A program made the position numbers and the translations under genes. A stretch of 17,100 nucleotides of DNA from Nocardia sp. XZ_19_385 (GTDB lineage: Bacteria; Actinomycetota; Actinomycetes; Mycobacteriales; Mycobacteriaceae): the NCBI RefSeq assembly GCF_015355755.1, contig NZ_JACVEE010000011.1, positions 1 to 17,100 of the forward strand, written 5' to 3'. Under the pieces are notes generated by a model. The model saw only the letters and a program-made list of their open reading frames with translations. It did not search any database and was not told where the DNA came from. Shown piece by piece: positions 6,147 to 13,708 of this stretch (its first letter is position 1; every line of letters begins with the position of its first letter).

Positions 6147-7660
6147 CCGAAATCCTGTGCACCGTCGCCGGTATCGCCGACGTGAGCGCCGACGCACAGC
6201 GGCGCATCATCACCGGGCTTGCACTGCCCTACGGCGTGCAGGGCCGCACCAATCGCGGCGCGGTGACCGTGGAGCCCGGAGCGATCGCGATACCGAGCGA
6301 TCTCAAGCGCGTGAAGCTCTACCGCGACCACCGCCGCCCGGACGGCACCGGTACCCCGGTCGGCTACGTCGCCACCGCCAGCGACACCCCGGCCGGGCTG
6401 GCGCTGAGTTTCAAAGTCGGCTCCGGCGCGGACGGCGATCTGGCCCTGACCGACGCGTCCGAAGGAATCCGCGACGGCCTGTCGGTCGAGCTGTCCGGGG
6501 TGCGGCTGTCCCCAGACGGAACGCGCGTACTGGCCGCAACTCTCGACGCCGTGGCGCTGGTCGCCATCCCTGCTTTCGCCGATGCCCGCGTGCACACCGT
6601 CCAAGCCGCCAGCGGCGGACCCGATCACCCCACCACCCAGGAGGACACCATGCCCGAGATCACCGAACCAGCCGCCGACTTCACCGCCTCGGCAACCACA
6701 CCCCCGCCGGAGCCGACCGAAGCGCCGGCCGTGCAGGTGCCCTCAGTTGCCCCGGCCCCGGCCGCCGCACCGTTCGGCCTGCACGCCGCTCGCACCGAAC
6801 CGCGCCCTATGACCTGGGCTCAGGTGCGCGAGACCTTGCACGCTGCCCGCCAGGGCGACACCACGTTGCACGCCGCGCTGGCCGACATCACCCGATCGGC
6901 GAACCCGTGGGTCTCGCCGGACGGCTGGGTGGGTGAGCTGTGGTCGGGCGTCGCCTACGAACGGGTGGTCGTGCCGCTGCTCAATCCGGGCACGCTGACG
7001 CACTGGAAGGTGACCGGCTGGCGCTGGGTCGTCAAGCCCCAGGTGGACGACTACGCCGGTGACAAGACCGAGGTTCCCACGAACACCCCGACCACCGAAA
7101 CGGTGGGGGTGGAAGCCAAGCGGCTTGCAGGTGCGCACGACCTCGACCGCAAGTTCTGGGACTTCAACGACCAGGAATTCATCGCCTCGTACTTCGCGGC
7201 CATGGCCGAGTCCTACGCCTACGAGTCCGACCAGCGGGCAGCAGCTTTCACGATGGCATCGGCCACCGCGGCTGGTTCGGCTCCGAACCTGCTGAAGGCC
7301 GTGGCCAAGGGCCGCACGTACCTGAAGACCAACGCCCGCGCCCGCGCGTCCTACGTCTTGGTCAACCCGACCGACATGGAAGCGCTGCTCGACCTCACCA
7401 ACGACGACGTACCGGCCTACCTCGAGCTGCTGGGTATCGACCCCCGCAACTTCGTGGATTCCGAATTCGTCCCGGCCGGAACCGTCGTCGTCGGCGCACG
7501 CCCGGCCGCGACGTTCTACGAACTCGCCGGTTCCCCGATCCGGGTGGAAGCGGTCGAGCTGGCCAAGGGTGGCCGCGACGGTGCCCTGTTCGGCTACTAC
7601 GCGACGTTGCTGCACAACGCCAAGGGCATCGCAAAAGTCACCATCACCCCGGCGCCGTAA
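6143..7660 (+). CDS. Prohead protease-major capsid protein fusion
   Basis: Residues 1 to about 155 are an HK97-type prohead protease, with H63 in the KLYRDH motif and S114 in the GLSVELSG motif as the catalytic pair. A Pro/Ala/Glu-rich linker covers about 158-215. Residues from about 222 to 505 are an HK97-fold major capsid protein, ending in a typical GALFGYYATLLHNAKGIAKVTI-like strand region. In larger phages these are two genes; fusion is known from some small-genome actinophages. A Shine-Dalgarno sequence plus in-frame ATG in the linker (6639-6652) could release a free capsid protein. No separate scaffold gene is visible, so the linker or protease may serve as the scaffold. Confidence 0.92.
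   Translation: MTEILCTVAGIADVSADAQRRIITGLALPYGVQGRTNRGAVTVEPGAIAIPSDLKRVKLYRDHRRPDGTGTPVGYVATASDTPAGLALSFKVGSGADGDLALTDASEGIRDGLSVELSGVRLSPDGTRVLAATLDAVALVAIPAFADARVHTVQAASGGPDHPTTQEDTMPEITEPAADFTASATTPPPEPTEAPAVQVPSVAPAPAAAPFGLHAARTEPRPMTWAQVRETLHAARQGDTTLHAALADITRSANPWVSPDGWVGELWSGVAYERVVVPLLNPGTLTHWKVTGWRWVVKPQVDDYAGDKTEVPTNTPTTETVGVEAKRLAGAHDLDRKFWDFNDQEFIASYFAAMAESYAYESDQRAAAFTMASATAAGSAPNLLKAVAKGRTYLKTNARARASYVLVNPTDMEALLDLTNDDVPAYLELLGIDPRNFVDSEFVPAGTVVVGARPAATFYELAGSPIRVEAVELAKGGRDGALFGYYATLLHNAKGIAKVTITPAP
6650..7660 (+). CDS. Possible internally initiated free major capsid protein (336 aa)
   Basis: AGGAGG (6639-6644) is five bases before an in-frame ATG at codon 170 of the fusion gene, exactly between the protease domain and the linker. 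Initiation here would make a capsid protein with its own N-terminal Pro/Glu-rich arm and no protease. This would solve the stoichiometry problem of a fusion, because a shell needs hundreds of capsid subunits and few proteases. The match to the ribosome-site consensus is better than that at the upstream start, which relies on ATGA coupling. Confidence 0.6.
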   Translation: MPEITEPAADFTASATTPPPEPTEAPAVQVPSVAPAPAAAPFGLHAARTEPRPMTWAQVRETLHAARQGDTTLHAALADITRSANPWVSPDGWVGELWSGVAYERVVVPLLNPGTLTHWKVTGWRWVVKPQVDDYAGDKTEVPTNTPTTETVGVEAKRLAGAHDLDRKFWDFNDQEFIASYFAAMAESYAYESDQRAAAFTMASATAAGSAPNLLKAVAKGRTYLKTNARARASYVLVNPTDMEALLDLTNDDVPAYLELLGIDPRNFVDSEFVPAGTVVVGARPAATFYELAGSPIRVEAVELAKGGRDGALFGYYATLLHNAKGIAKVTITPAP

Positions 7661-7672
7661 GGAGTTCCGGCC

Positions 7673-8008
7673 ATGACCGCACCCGTCCAGGCCCCGGCCA
7701 CCGATGCCGCCGTGAAGGCATATCTCCGGCTGGATGACATCGGCGATGAGGCCACGCTGACCGCGACCGTGAACGCGGTGAACGCGCTCATGGTCGAGTG
7801 GTTCGGTGCGCCGGTGTCCCCGGCCGTCTGGTCTGAGACCAAGCGCCAGGGTGCGGTCATGCTCGCGGCGCGGGTGTTCCGGCGTCGCAACTCCCCCGCC
7901 GGTGTCGAGAGCTTCGGCGAACTGGGTCCGATCTACGTGCAGCGCAACGACCCCGACGTGGGCCAGCTGCTGGGGATCGGTGCCTACGCGCGACCGGTGG
8001 TCGGCTGA
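7673..8008 (+). CDS. Head-tail connector (gp6-like adaptor)
   Basis: This 111-residue protein has AAGGAG eight bases before its ATG. The helical pattern VKAYLRLDD...LTATVNAVNALMVEWFG...KRQGAVMLAARVFRRRNSPAGVESFGELG is typical of HK97 gp6-type connectors, which form a ring beneath the portal. The position directly after the capsid gene is the usual one. The stop and the next start share TGATG (8006-8010). Confidence 0.85.
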   Translation: MTAPVQAPATDAAVKAYLRLDDIGDEATLTATVNAVNALMVEWFGAPVSPAVWSETKRQGAVMLAARVFRRRNSPAGVESFGELGPIYVQRNDPDVGQLLGIGAYARPVVG

Positions 8009-8364
8009 TGGCCACGTTCGATATCGCCCAGATCCTCGACGGCCTGGCCGACGAACTGAAGGCAGCCGGTGTTCGCGCGGCCGTCGACCCTCGCGACCTC
8101 AATCCGCCGTGCGCCTGGGTGGTCGCCCGCTCTATCGCGCATGAGTTGCTGGGCGGGGGCGGCACCGTCGCCGTGGAGATCTATCTGATCGCTCCGGATT
8201 CCGGTGCGCCCCAGGCGTATCGGACGCTCACCGACCTGTTGGACAAGGCGCTGACCGTGCTGGAACCCGACGCCGACACCTCGCTGTCGGAAGCGGTCAC
8301 CCTGCCCGGCGGGGGCGGCCCACTGCCCGCGTTCCGCCTGACCGTGAACATCGAAACCTGTTAG
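8008..8364 (+). CDS. Head-tail joining / tail terminator-like protein
   Basis: This 118-residue alpha/beta protein starts with a long amphipathic helix (IAQILDGLADELKAAG). It then has a strand-helix layout with YRTLTDLLDKALTVLEPDAD and a closing LPAFRLTVNIET strand, a pattern common to siphovirus tail terminator proteins. It lies between the connector and the tail tube, where that function is expected. It could alternatively be the head-closure protein; no separate head-closure gene is evident. Confidence 0.6.
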   Translation: MATFDIAQILDGLADELKAAGVRAAVDPRDLNPPCAWVVARSIAHELLGGGGTVAVEIYLIAPDSGAPQAYRTLTDLLDKALTVLEPDADTSLSEAVTLPGGGGPLPAFRLTVNIETC

Positions 8365-8375
8365 GAGACAACGCA

Positions 8376-8792
8376 ATGCCTGTCAAAAGCTACAAGATGG
8401 GGCCGGGCACACTCACCCTCGGCGAAGTCGGAAGCCTGATCGACATCTCATGCCAGATCACCTCCGCGACCCTGGCCCCGGACAAGGACAAAGAGGACGA
8501 CCTCAACACCCTGTGCGGCGACGTGGTGCCTGGAGAGGTGACCTACTCGTGGGCGCTGAACGCGACCATCGTGCAGGACCTCACCACCGGCGGCATCAAC
8601 GAATGGTCGCTGACCCACGCGGGCGAACAGGTGCCGTTCAAGTTCGTTCCGAACACCGCCCTGGAGAAGGGCTATCAAGGCGTGCTCACCGTCGACCCGC
8701 TGGCGATCGGCGGCGACGTGAAGACCCGCCCGACCTCCGACGTGGAATGGTCGCTGGTCGGCCAGCCCGCACCCTACGACCCGACGCCGTAA
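8376..8792 (+). CDS. Major tail tube protein
   Basis: This 138-residue, strand-rich protein has an AGGAGA ribosome site seven bases upstream. The pattern CQITSATLAPDKDKEDDLNTLCGD...YSWALNATIVQDL...VPFKFVPNTA is characteristic of small actinophage tube proteins. Stacked hexamers would form the tail tube, with length set by the tape measure protein. The stop and the next start overlap as TAATG. Confidence 0.8.
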   Translation: MPVKSYKMGPGTLTLGEVGSLIDISCQITSATLAPDKDKEDDLNTLCGDVVPGEVTYSWALNATIVQDLTTGGINEWSLTHAGEQVPFKFVPNTALEKGYQGVLTVDPLAIGGDVKTRPTSDVEWSLVGQPAPYDPTP

Positions 8793-9166
8793 TGCCCTAC
8801 GCACGCGTCTACGGGTCCAGCCAGCTACAGCGCACGCTGAAGCGGGCCGGGGTCGGCATGGACGACCTGAAGGACCTGCACAAGGACGGCGCGGAACTGG
8901 CCGCCGCGCGTGCCCGGATCATCGGGCCGCGTCGCACCGGCCGTCTGGTCGGCACGGTCCGCGTCTCGGGTACCGCCCGTGCCGGTGTGATCCGGATGGG
9001 CAACACCGCCACCCCCTACGCCAACCCGATCCATTGGGGCTGGCCCGCCCGGGGCATCGAAGCCAACCCGTTCGTGACCCGCGCGGCCCAGGAAACCGAG
9101 TCCGAATGGGTCGAGCTCTACGAGCGCCGCAGCAAAGAACTACTCGACCAAGTCAGGGGAATTTGA
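8792..9166 (+). CDS. HK97 gp10-like tail completion protein
   Basis: This 124-residue protein fits the gp10 family: an N-terminal helix, a conserved basic stretch with GPRRTGRLVGTVRVS, a NPIHWGWPARGI segment, and a long C-terminal helix. Such proteins join the finished head to the tail. The start at 8792 overlaps the tube stop; longer versions of this frame upstream run antisense to no purpose through the tube gene and are not needed. The gene usually precedes the tube gene; here it follows it. Confidence 0.75.
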   Translation: MPYARVYGSSQLQRTLKRAGVGMDDLKDLHKDGAELAAARARIIGPRRTGRLVGTVRVSGTARAGVIRMGNTATPYANPIHWGWPARGIEANPFVTRAAQETESEWVELYERRSKELLDQVRGI

Positions 9167-9167
9167 A

Positions 9168-9461
9168 ATGGCAATTGCGCGAATCGTTTTGAACGTCGAA
9201 ATGCTCGACGGCACCGAGCACCTAGACGTGCAAACCACGGTGGCCGACCAGATGGCCTACGCCCGTACCCGGCGCACTCACAAGTGGGACGCACCCCAGG
9301 ACGACCCGTTGACGTTCGTGACGTTCCTGGCCTTCGCCGCGCTGCGCCGCACCGGCGCGTTCGCGGGCGGCTGGGACGAGTTCGTGGCCCAGGCCGCCGC
9401 CGTCGCGGAAACCGAGCGTGACGAGGTGTGCCCTACGAATCCGGTTCCGTCGAACGACTGA
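9168..9461 (+). CDS. Tail assembly chaperone, upstream part (gpG-like)
   Basis: This 97-residue protein, beginning one base after the preceding stop, is followed at once by an overlapping ORF in the -1 frame and then by the tape measure gene, the diagnostic layout of tail assembly chaperones. The motif DDPLTFVTFLAFAALRRTGAF is typical of the family. The protein would coat the tape measure protein during tail assembly. A GGGGA-type ribosome site precedes the ATG. Confidence 0.85.
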   Translation: MAIARIVLNVEMLDGTEHLDVQTTVADQMAYARTRRTHKWDAPQDDPLTFVTFLAFAALRRTGAFAGGWDEFVAQAAAVAETERDEVCPTNPVPSND

Positions 9462-9580
9462 TAGTCGAACTGGCTATTGCGACGAACACGCTTCCCTCGC
9501 AATGGCTTTCGGAACCGGATGACGTGATAGCCACCGCGATAGCGGTGCTGGAGGAGAACGCGCAACGAGCGAAAGGGTAG
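9428..9580 (+). CDS. Tail assembly chaperone, downstream -1 frame extension (gpT-like)
   Basis: The -1 frame is open from just after a TGA at 9419-9421 to the TAG at 9578-9580, about 50 residues beginning VPYESGSVERLIVELA. The pattern of a helix, then LPSQWLSEPDDVIATAIAVLEE, is that of gpT-type extensions in actinophages. It can be reached by a -1 shift anywhere in 9422-9461, or by separate initiation at GTG 9428, which has only a poorly spaced GAGG. No standard slippery heptamer is present. The coordinates given are those of the GTG version. Confidence 0.65.
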   Translation: MPYESGSVERLIVELAIATNTLPSQWLSEPDDVIATAIAVLEENAQRAKG

Positions 9581-9584
9581 GCAG

Positions 9585-11432
9585 ATGGCCGGACGCACCG
9601 CGATCCTGTCGGTACGGATCGTCGGCGACGGCTCCGACGCGCGCCGCGAACTCGAGCGCACCTCCCGCGCGGTCAGCGGGTTCGCCTCCACCGTCCACAA
9701 GGTAGCCGCGGTGACCTCCCTCATCGCGTTCGCGATCGGCGCGGTCGGCAACCTAGGCATTGGATTCGTCGGCCTGGGCCTGCTCGCCGCGCCCGCGCTG
9801 GCCGCAATCGCCCTCGGCATGGAGGGCATCAAGCAAGCCGCAGGCGCGGCGGCCCCGGCGCTGGCCCGACTCAAACAAGCCGTGTCGGGCACCTTCGCGC
9901 GCGAAATGCGGCCCGCCTTCGAGCAACTGGCCGGGCTCATGGATCGCATCACCCCGGCCATGCAGGGCATAGCGTCGGCGGTCTCGGGAGTCTTCGCCGC
10001 TGTCGTCGGTCAGCTAGCCGGCCCCGGCGCTGCCGCCCTAGACACCCTGCTAGCCGGGGCACAGAAGTTCATCGCCGCGCTCGGCCCCGGCCTGGCGCTG
10101 CTGACACAAGGTCTGCTCGATCTGGGCGCGGCCGCCGCGCCCGTGGCCGACAAGATCGGCGCTGCCTTCGGTGGCGTCTTCGCCTCGATCGGTGAGGCAT
10201 TCTCGCGCCTGGCCGCAGACGGCACACTGACCCGACTATTCGATGGTTTCGCCCAGGCCCTCTCCGGCATCTCGGCCTTCCTCGGTCCCCTGGTCGAGCT
10301 GTTCGCCCGACTAGGCGCGGTGGTCGGTCCGGCGCTGGGCAGCATCTTCACCAGCCTGGGCACCGTACTCACCAGCATCACACCTGCTTTCGAGCGCATG
10401 GCCGCCACGATCGGCGGTGCGCTCGTGCAAGCCCTGGACGCCATCGTCAGCACCGGAGCCCTTCCCCTGATCGCGACCGCCCTAGCCGACGTCATGGCGG
10501 CCGTAGCCCCGCTGATCGGCCCCCTGGCTCAGCTGGCGGGCATCCTCGCGGGCGGTCTGGCCCAGCTCATCTCCGCACTGGCCCCCGCCTGGGCCGCCGT
10601 AGCCCAGGCCCTTTCCGGCGCGCTCGTGCAGATCCTCCCGACCGTCGCGGATATGTTCGCCCGGCTCGCCCCGGTGATCGAGCAAATCGCGACCCAGATC
10701 GGAACATCACTGGTTCAGGCGATTACGGCCCTGGCCAGCTCCGGCACCCTGGAACAACTCGTGCAGGCATTCGCGGACCTGCTCGTGGCCGTGCTGCCCT
10801 TGCTGCCGACCGTGGCGCGGTTCGCCGCCGAGCTGCTGCCGCTGGTCGTCCAGGGCCTCATTCTGGCCGCGCCGATGACGATTGCTCTGGTCAACGCCAT
10901 GACCTCGCTGGCGAATATCGTTGCGGGATACGTCAATTCGGGCCTCGAGCTGTTCGGCTCGATCGTCGACCGGATACCGGGCTGGGTATCGGGAGCCGCC
11001 AGCGCCGCGCGCTCGGCCTTCGCTGCGATCGCCTCCGCGATTCAGACCGTGGTGAACGCGGTCCAATCGCTGATTGGTCTGCTGGGCTCGATCCGGTTCC
11101 CGTCGCCGCCGTCGTGGTTGTCGCGGTTCTTCGGCGGCCCGGCCGCTGAGCTGGTCGGGATCTCCACCGGCGCAAACGCGTTCATGCGGTTTCTGCCCCA
11201 GGGATTCGACACCTTCGCCGCGCCCGGCCCCGAGCTGGCCGCCGCCGCGCCGCCGCTGATGGGGTGGGCCGCTGCCGCCTCGGCCGGGCCGCCCCCCCAG
11301 ATCACGAACGTGACCATCAACGTGTCCGGCGCGGTCGACCCGCAAGCCACGGCATTGCAAATCGAACGGCTGCTACGCGGACGGAACATCACCGTGGGCG
11401 CATCGGCCGCCATCGACCTGCGGGTGGGCTGA
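9585..11432 (+). CDS. Tape measure protein
   Basis: This is the longest gene of the tail module, encoding 615 residues, with AAAGGG seven bases before the ATG. The sequence is Ala/Leu-rich, helical and repetitive, with hydrophobic stretches near residues 40-85 and several LAQLxxxLAP-like repeats. It ends with a conserved TNVTINVSGAVDP segment often seen at the end of actinophage tape measures. At about 0.15 nm per residue (known from siphophage work) a tail near 90 nm is expected. No peptidase or lysozyme domain is visible. Confidence 0.92.
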   Translation: MAGRTAILSVRIVGDGSDARRELERTSRAVSGFASTVHKVAAVTSLIAFAIGAVGNLGIGFVGLGLLAAPALAAIALGMEGIKQAAGAAAPALARLKQAVSGTFAREMRPAFEQLAGLMDRITPAMQGIASAVSGVFAAVVGQLAGPGAAALDTLLAGAQKFIAALGPGLALLTQGLLDLGAAAAPVADKIGAAFGGVFASIGEAFSRLAADGTLTRLFDGFAQALSGISAFLGPLVELFARLGAVVGPALGSIFTSLGTVLTSITPAFERMAATIGGALVQALDAIVSTGALPLIATALADVMAAVAPLIGPLAQLAGILAGGLAQLISALAPAWAAVAQALSGALVQILPTVADMFARLAPVIEQIATQIGTSLVQAITALASSGTLEQLVQAFADLLVAVLPLLPTVARFAAELLPLVVQGLILAAPMTIALVNAMTSLANIVAGYVNSGLELFGSIVDRIPGWVSGAASAARSAFAAIASAIQTVVNAVQSLIGLLGSIRFPSPPSWLSRFFGGPAAELVGISTGANAFMRFLPQGFDTFAAPGPELAAAAPPLMGWAAAASAGPPPQITNVTINVSGAVDPQATALQIERLLRGRNITVGASAAIDLRVG

Positions 11433-11435
11433 GCC

Positions 11436-12785
11436 ATGCCATTCAACCCGACGCCGTACATCGTCTTCGACGGTGAGCGCGTGCAGTGCGACGCGGACCT
11501 GATCGGCACCGCGCCCCTGGCGCTGGCCGGTATCAAGGTCGATTGGGGGCGCGACGACTACATTTCGCACTCACGTCCCGGCACCGCCCAGCTGTCCATT
11601 CTCGACCGCACTGGCACCTGGGCGGAGAAGGTGACCGCGAAATCGGTTATAGGCCGTCGCATTTCGCTGCACTGGGAGCACACCGCCAGCGGTACCAGCC
11701 AACGCTGGTTTGCCGGGCGGGTGACAGGTGCCGTGGCGCGGCCGGCCTCGACACCGGGCGCGTGGATCATCTCGATTACCGCGGCTGCCAAGGACGCCGA
11801 CATGGGAAACATCGTCATGTCGCCGGGCACCTGGCCCACCGAAACGATGATCACCCGAGCCAACCGCATCGCGACCGCAGCGGCGCCAGCGGAGATCGAA
11901 GCGTTCTACTTCTACCCGGGGTCGGTCAATATCCAGTGCTGGCCCCTCGACATCAAGGGCCGCGACCTGCATTCGCTGGCCGATGAGTTCTACATGTCCA
12001 TGGGCGACACCTACAGCTACCACCCACACACCAACGTGGTTCGCCACCTGTACCGCCGCTCGTACGCGGTGAACATCTTCCTGGTCCAGATGCCAGACGG
12101 CCTGGTCTACGTGCAGGCGTCGAACATCAACTATGACTCCCAGGTCTACAAGGGCACCGGCCTGCCCGGGTGCGAGACCTCGACCGACGAGGGAATCCAG
12201 CTCGCCCCGAACTCAGTGGTCACCCGCGTACAAGTCGGGTGGAAGGAGGCACCCAGCGGCGGCACGGATGTGACCACCGTCGTGCAGACCTCGGAGGGAG
12301 ATACCAACGGGCGCAGGACTGTTCAGTTCACCAGCTGGATAGACAACGGCGTCCACATTGACCCCATGGTGACTGAAGTCCTCGCGCGCGGCCAGTACGA
12401 GGGAGCGCTACCCAAACACCCGCCGGTCACCTGGGACACTCGCCGCACCCACGGGTTCCACTCTCAGGCCGAAGCCGAAGTGTTCACCCTCGCCGCTGAA
12501 ACCCAAGGCGCGGTGTACATCTCGGGTTCGATCTACTCGGCCTGGCTTCCCAACATCGTGCCCGTGGCCGCGATCATCGGCGGCACCATCGAATACGACG
12601 GCGGATGGATCATCCGCACCACGCTGCAATACATCTGGAAGACCAACGCCACCGCCCAAGTCATCTGGAACGACCTCGACCAAGCCCTGCACTGGCGGAC
12701 CAACGCCACCCACGAACTGGCGTCCTCAGTGACCTGGAACGACTTCCGCTACCTCACCCACCCCGGCGTCTATCTACCGTCCTAG
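11436..12785 (+). CDS. Minor tail protein / tail-tip hub
   Basis: This 449-residue protein starts three bases after the tape measure stop, where distal-tail and tail-associated proteins are encoded. The N-terminal ~110 residues are strand-rich (VDWGRDDYISHSRPGTAQLSIL-like), as in distal tail/hub proteins. The remainder is mixed, with many aromatic residues and an IWNDLDQALHW / TWNDFRYLTH repeat near the end. As the only large tail-tip gene, it probably combines distal tail and hub roles in this small virion. Confidence 0.8.
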   Translation: MPFNPTPYIVFDGERVQCDADLIGTAPLALAGIKVDWGRDDYISHSRPGTAQLSILDRTGTWAEKVTAKSVIGRRISLHWEHTASGTSQRWFAGRVTGAVARPASTPGAWIISITAAAKDADMGNIVMSPGTWPTETMITRANRIATAAAPAEIEAFYFYPGSVNIQCWPLDIKGRDLHSLADEFYMSMGDTYSYHPHTNVVRHLYRRSYAVNIFLVQMPDGLVYVQASNINYDSQVYKGTGLPGCETSTDEGIQLAPNSVVTRVQVGWKEAPSGGTDVTTVVQTSEGDTNGRRTVQFTSWIDNGVHIDPMVTEVLARGQYEGALPKHPPVTWDTRRTHGFHSQAEAEVFTLAAETQGAVYISGSIYSAWLPNIVPVAAIIGGTIEYDGGWIIRTTLQYIWKTNATAQVIWNDLDQALHWRTNATHELASSVTWNDFRYLTHPGVYLPS

Positions 12786-12794
12786 GAGGCCAGC

Positions 12795-13379
12795 ATGCCC
12801 GGCGAAACACCCCTGTACCACTGGCCCTACCCCACCCAAACCGATCCGGTTTGGCAAGGCGCACAACAGGTGCAAGCGCTGGCCACTGCCATCGAATCCA
12901 CCTTCTCGGGCGCGACCATCCCCCCGGGCTCCGGCGCGCCGCCCACCGCCTCGGCGGTCCGCACCTCCGGCATGAACGCCACAAACGCAACCGACACACT
13001 GGTGACGTGGCAGGCCGCCGAGTGGGACTCCGCGCCAGGCGGACAGGCCCAGTACTCGACCGCCGGTCTCACGTGCCGAGTTGCTGGCCTCTACCTGATC
13101 GAAGCCGTCTGGACCTGGGCCGCGAACGGCACCGGCCGCCGGGCCCTGAAGATCACCAAGAACTCAACAGCCAGCGCCGGTTCCATCCTCGCGCGCGCCG
13201 AGAACGCCAACAGCTGGGACAACGTCGTCATGGCGTCCGGTGTGCGCCGCCTGGCAGTGAATGACGTTGTGCGCCTGCTAGTTACGCAGGACAGCGGCGG
13301 CACACTAAGCGGCGGTCAAACCATGTTCGCCGACGTACGCGGGCGGCTGACCATGACCTACGTGCGCGCCATACCCTAG
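12795..13379 (+). CDS. Receptor-binding tail protein with C1q-like domain
   Basis: This 194-residue last gene of the operon has AGGAGG (12785-12790) before its ATG. The N-terminal ~60 residues form a helical tail-anchor region (PVWQGAQQVQALATAIESTF). The rest resembles the C1q/TNF jelly roll: strands around STAGLTCRVAGLYLIEAVWTW, then ALKITKN, VRRLAVNDVVRLLVTQDS and a final LTMTYV strand. Trimeric proteins of this kind cap the tail tips of many actinophages and bind host surface sugars. Its TAG stop shares the bases CTAG (13376-13379) with the stop of the opposing cutA gene. Confidence 0.8.
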   Translation: MPGETPLYHWPYPTQTDPVWQGAQQVQALATAIESTFSGATIPPGSGAPPTASAVRTSGMNATNATDTLVTWQAAEWDSAPGGQAQYSTAGLTCRVAGLYLIEAVWTWAANGTGRRALKITKNSTASAGSILARAENANSWDNVVMASGVRRLAVNDVVRLLVTQDSGGTLSGGQTMFADVRGRLTMTYVRAIP

Positions 13380-13708
13380 TCAGATTTTGTCGAGTCGAGC
13401 ACCCATTGCCGGTAGCCCGGGTGCACATCAACGACCGGGACGGCGAGGACCTGCGGTGTGTCGTCGGCATGCTCCGCGTTCGCCCGCTCGATGATCTCCG
13501 GCACGAGCGACCGCCGGGTGTGCAGGACGACGAGGTTCTCTCCGTCGTCGTGAATCTGGCCGTCCCACCGGTAGATCGAGCGGATACCGGGAATGATGTT
13601 CCCGCACGCTGCCAGCCGGTCACTCACCAGCCGCCGCGTGAACTCAGCCAACCACTCCGGGTCGGACGCAGTGACGGACACATCTACTAGTTCGGTCTCG
13701 TTGGCCAT
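13376..13708 (-). CDS. cutA: CutA1-family divalent cation tolerance protein
   Basis: The 110 residues match CutA1 over the full length: DRLAACGNIIPGIRSIYRWDGQI contains the family's LAAC and SxYxWxGxI signatures, followed by the VVLHTRR strand and a QVLAVPVVDVHPGYRQWV end. CutA1 is a trimeric ferredoxin-like-fold protein linked to copper and other metal tolerance, with an exact role that remains debated. It is not a phage function, so it is a passenger gene. Its ATG lies inside the last codons of the repressor gene (22-base overlap), so it should be transcribed with the repressor in the lysogen. No strong ribosome site is seen; coupling is likely. Confidence 0.9.
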   Translation of the reverse strand: MANETELVDVSVTASDPEWLAEFTRRLVSDRLAACGNIIPGIRSIYRWDGQIHDDGENLVVLHTRRSLVPEIIERANAEHADDTPQVLAVPVVDVHPGYRQWVLDSTKSD

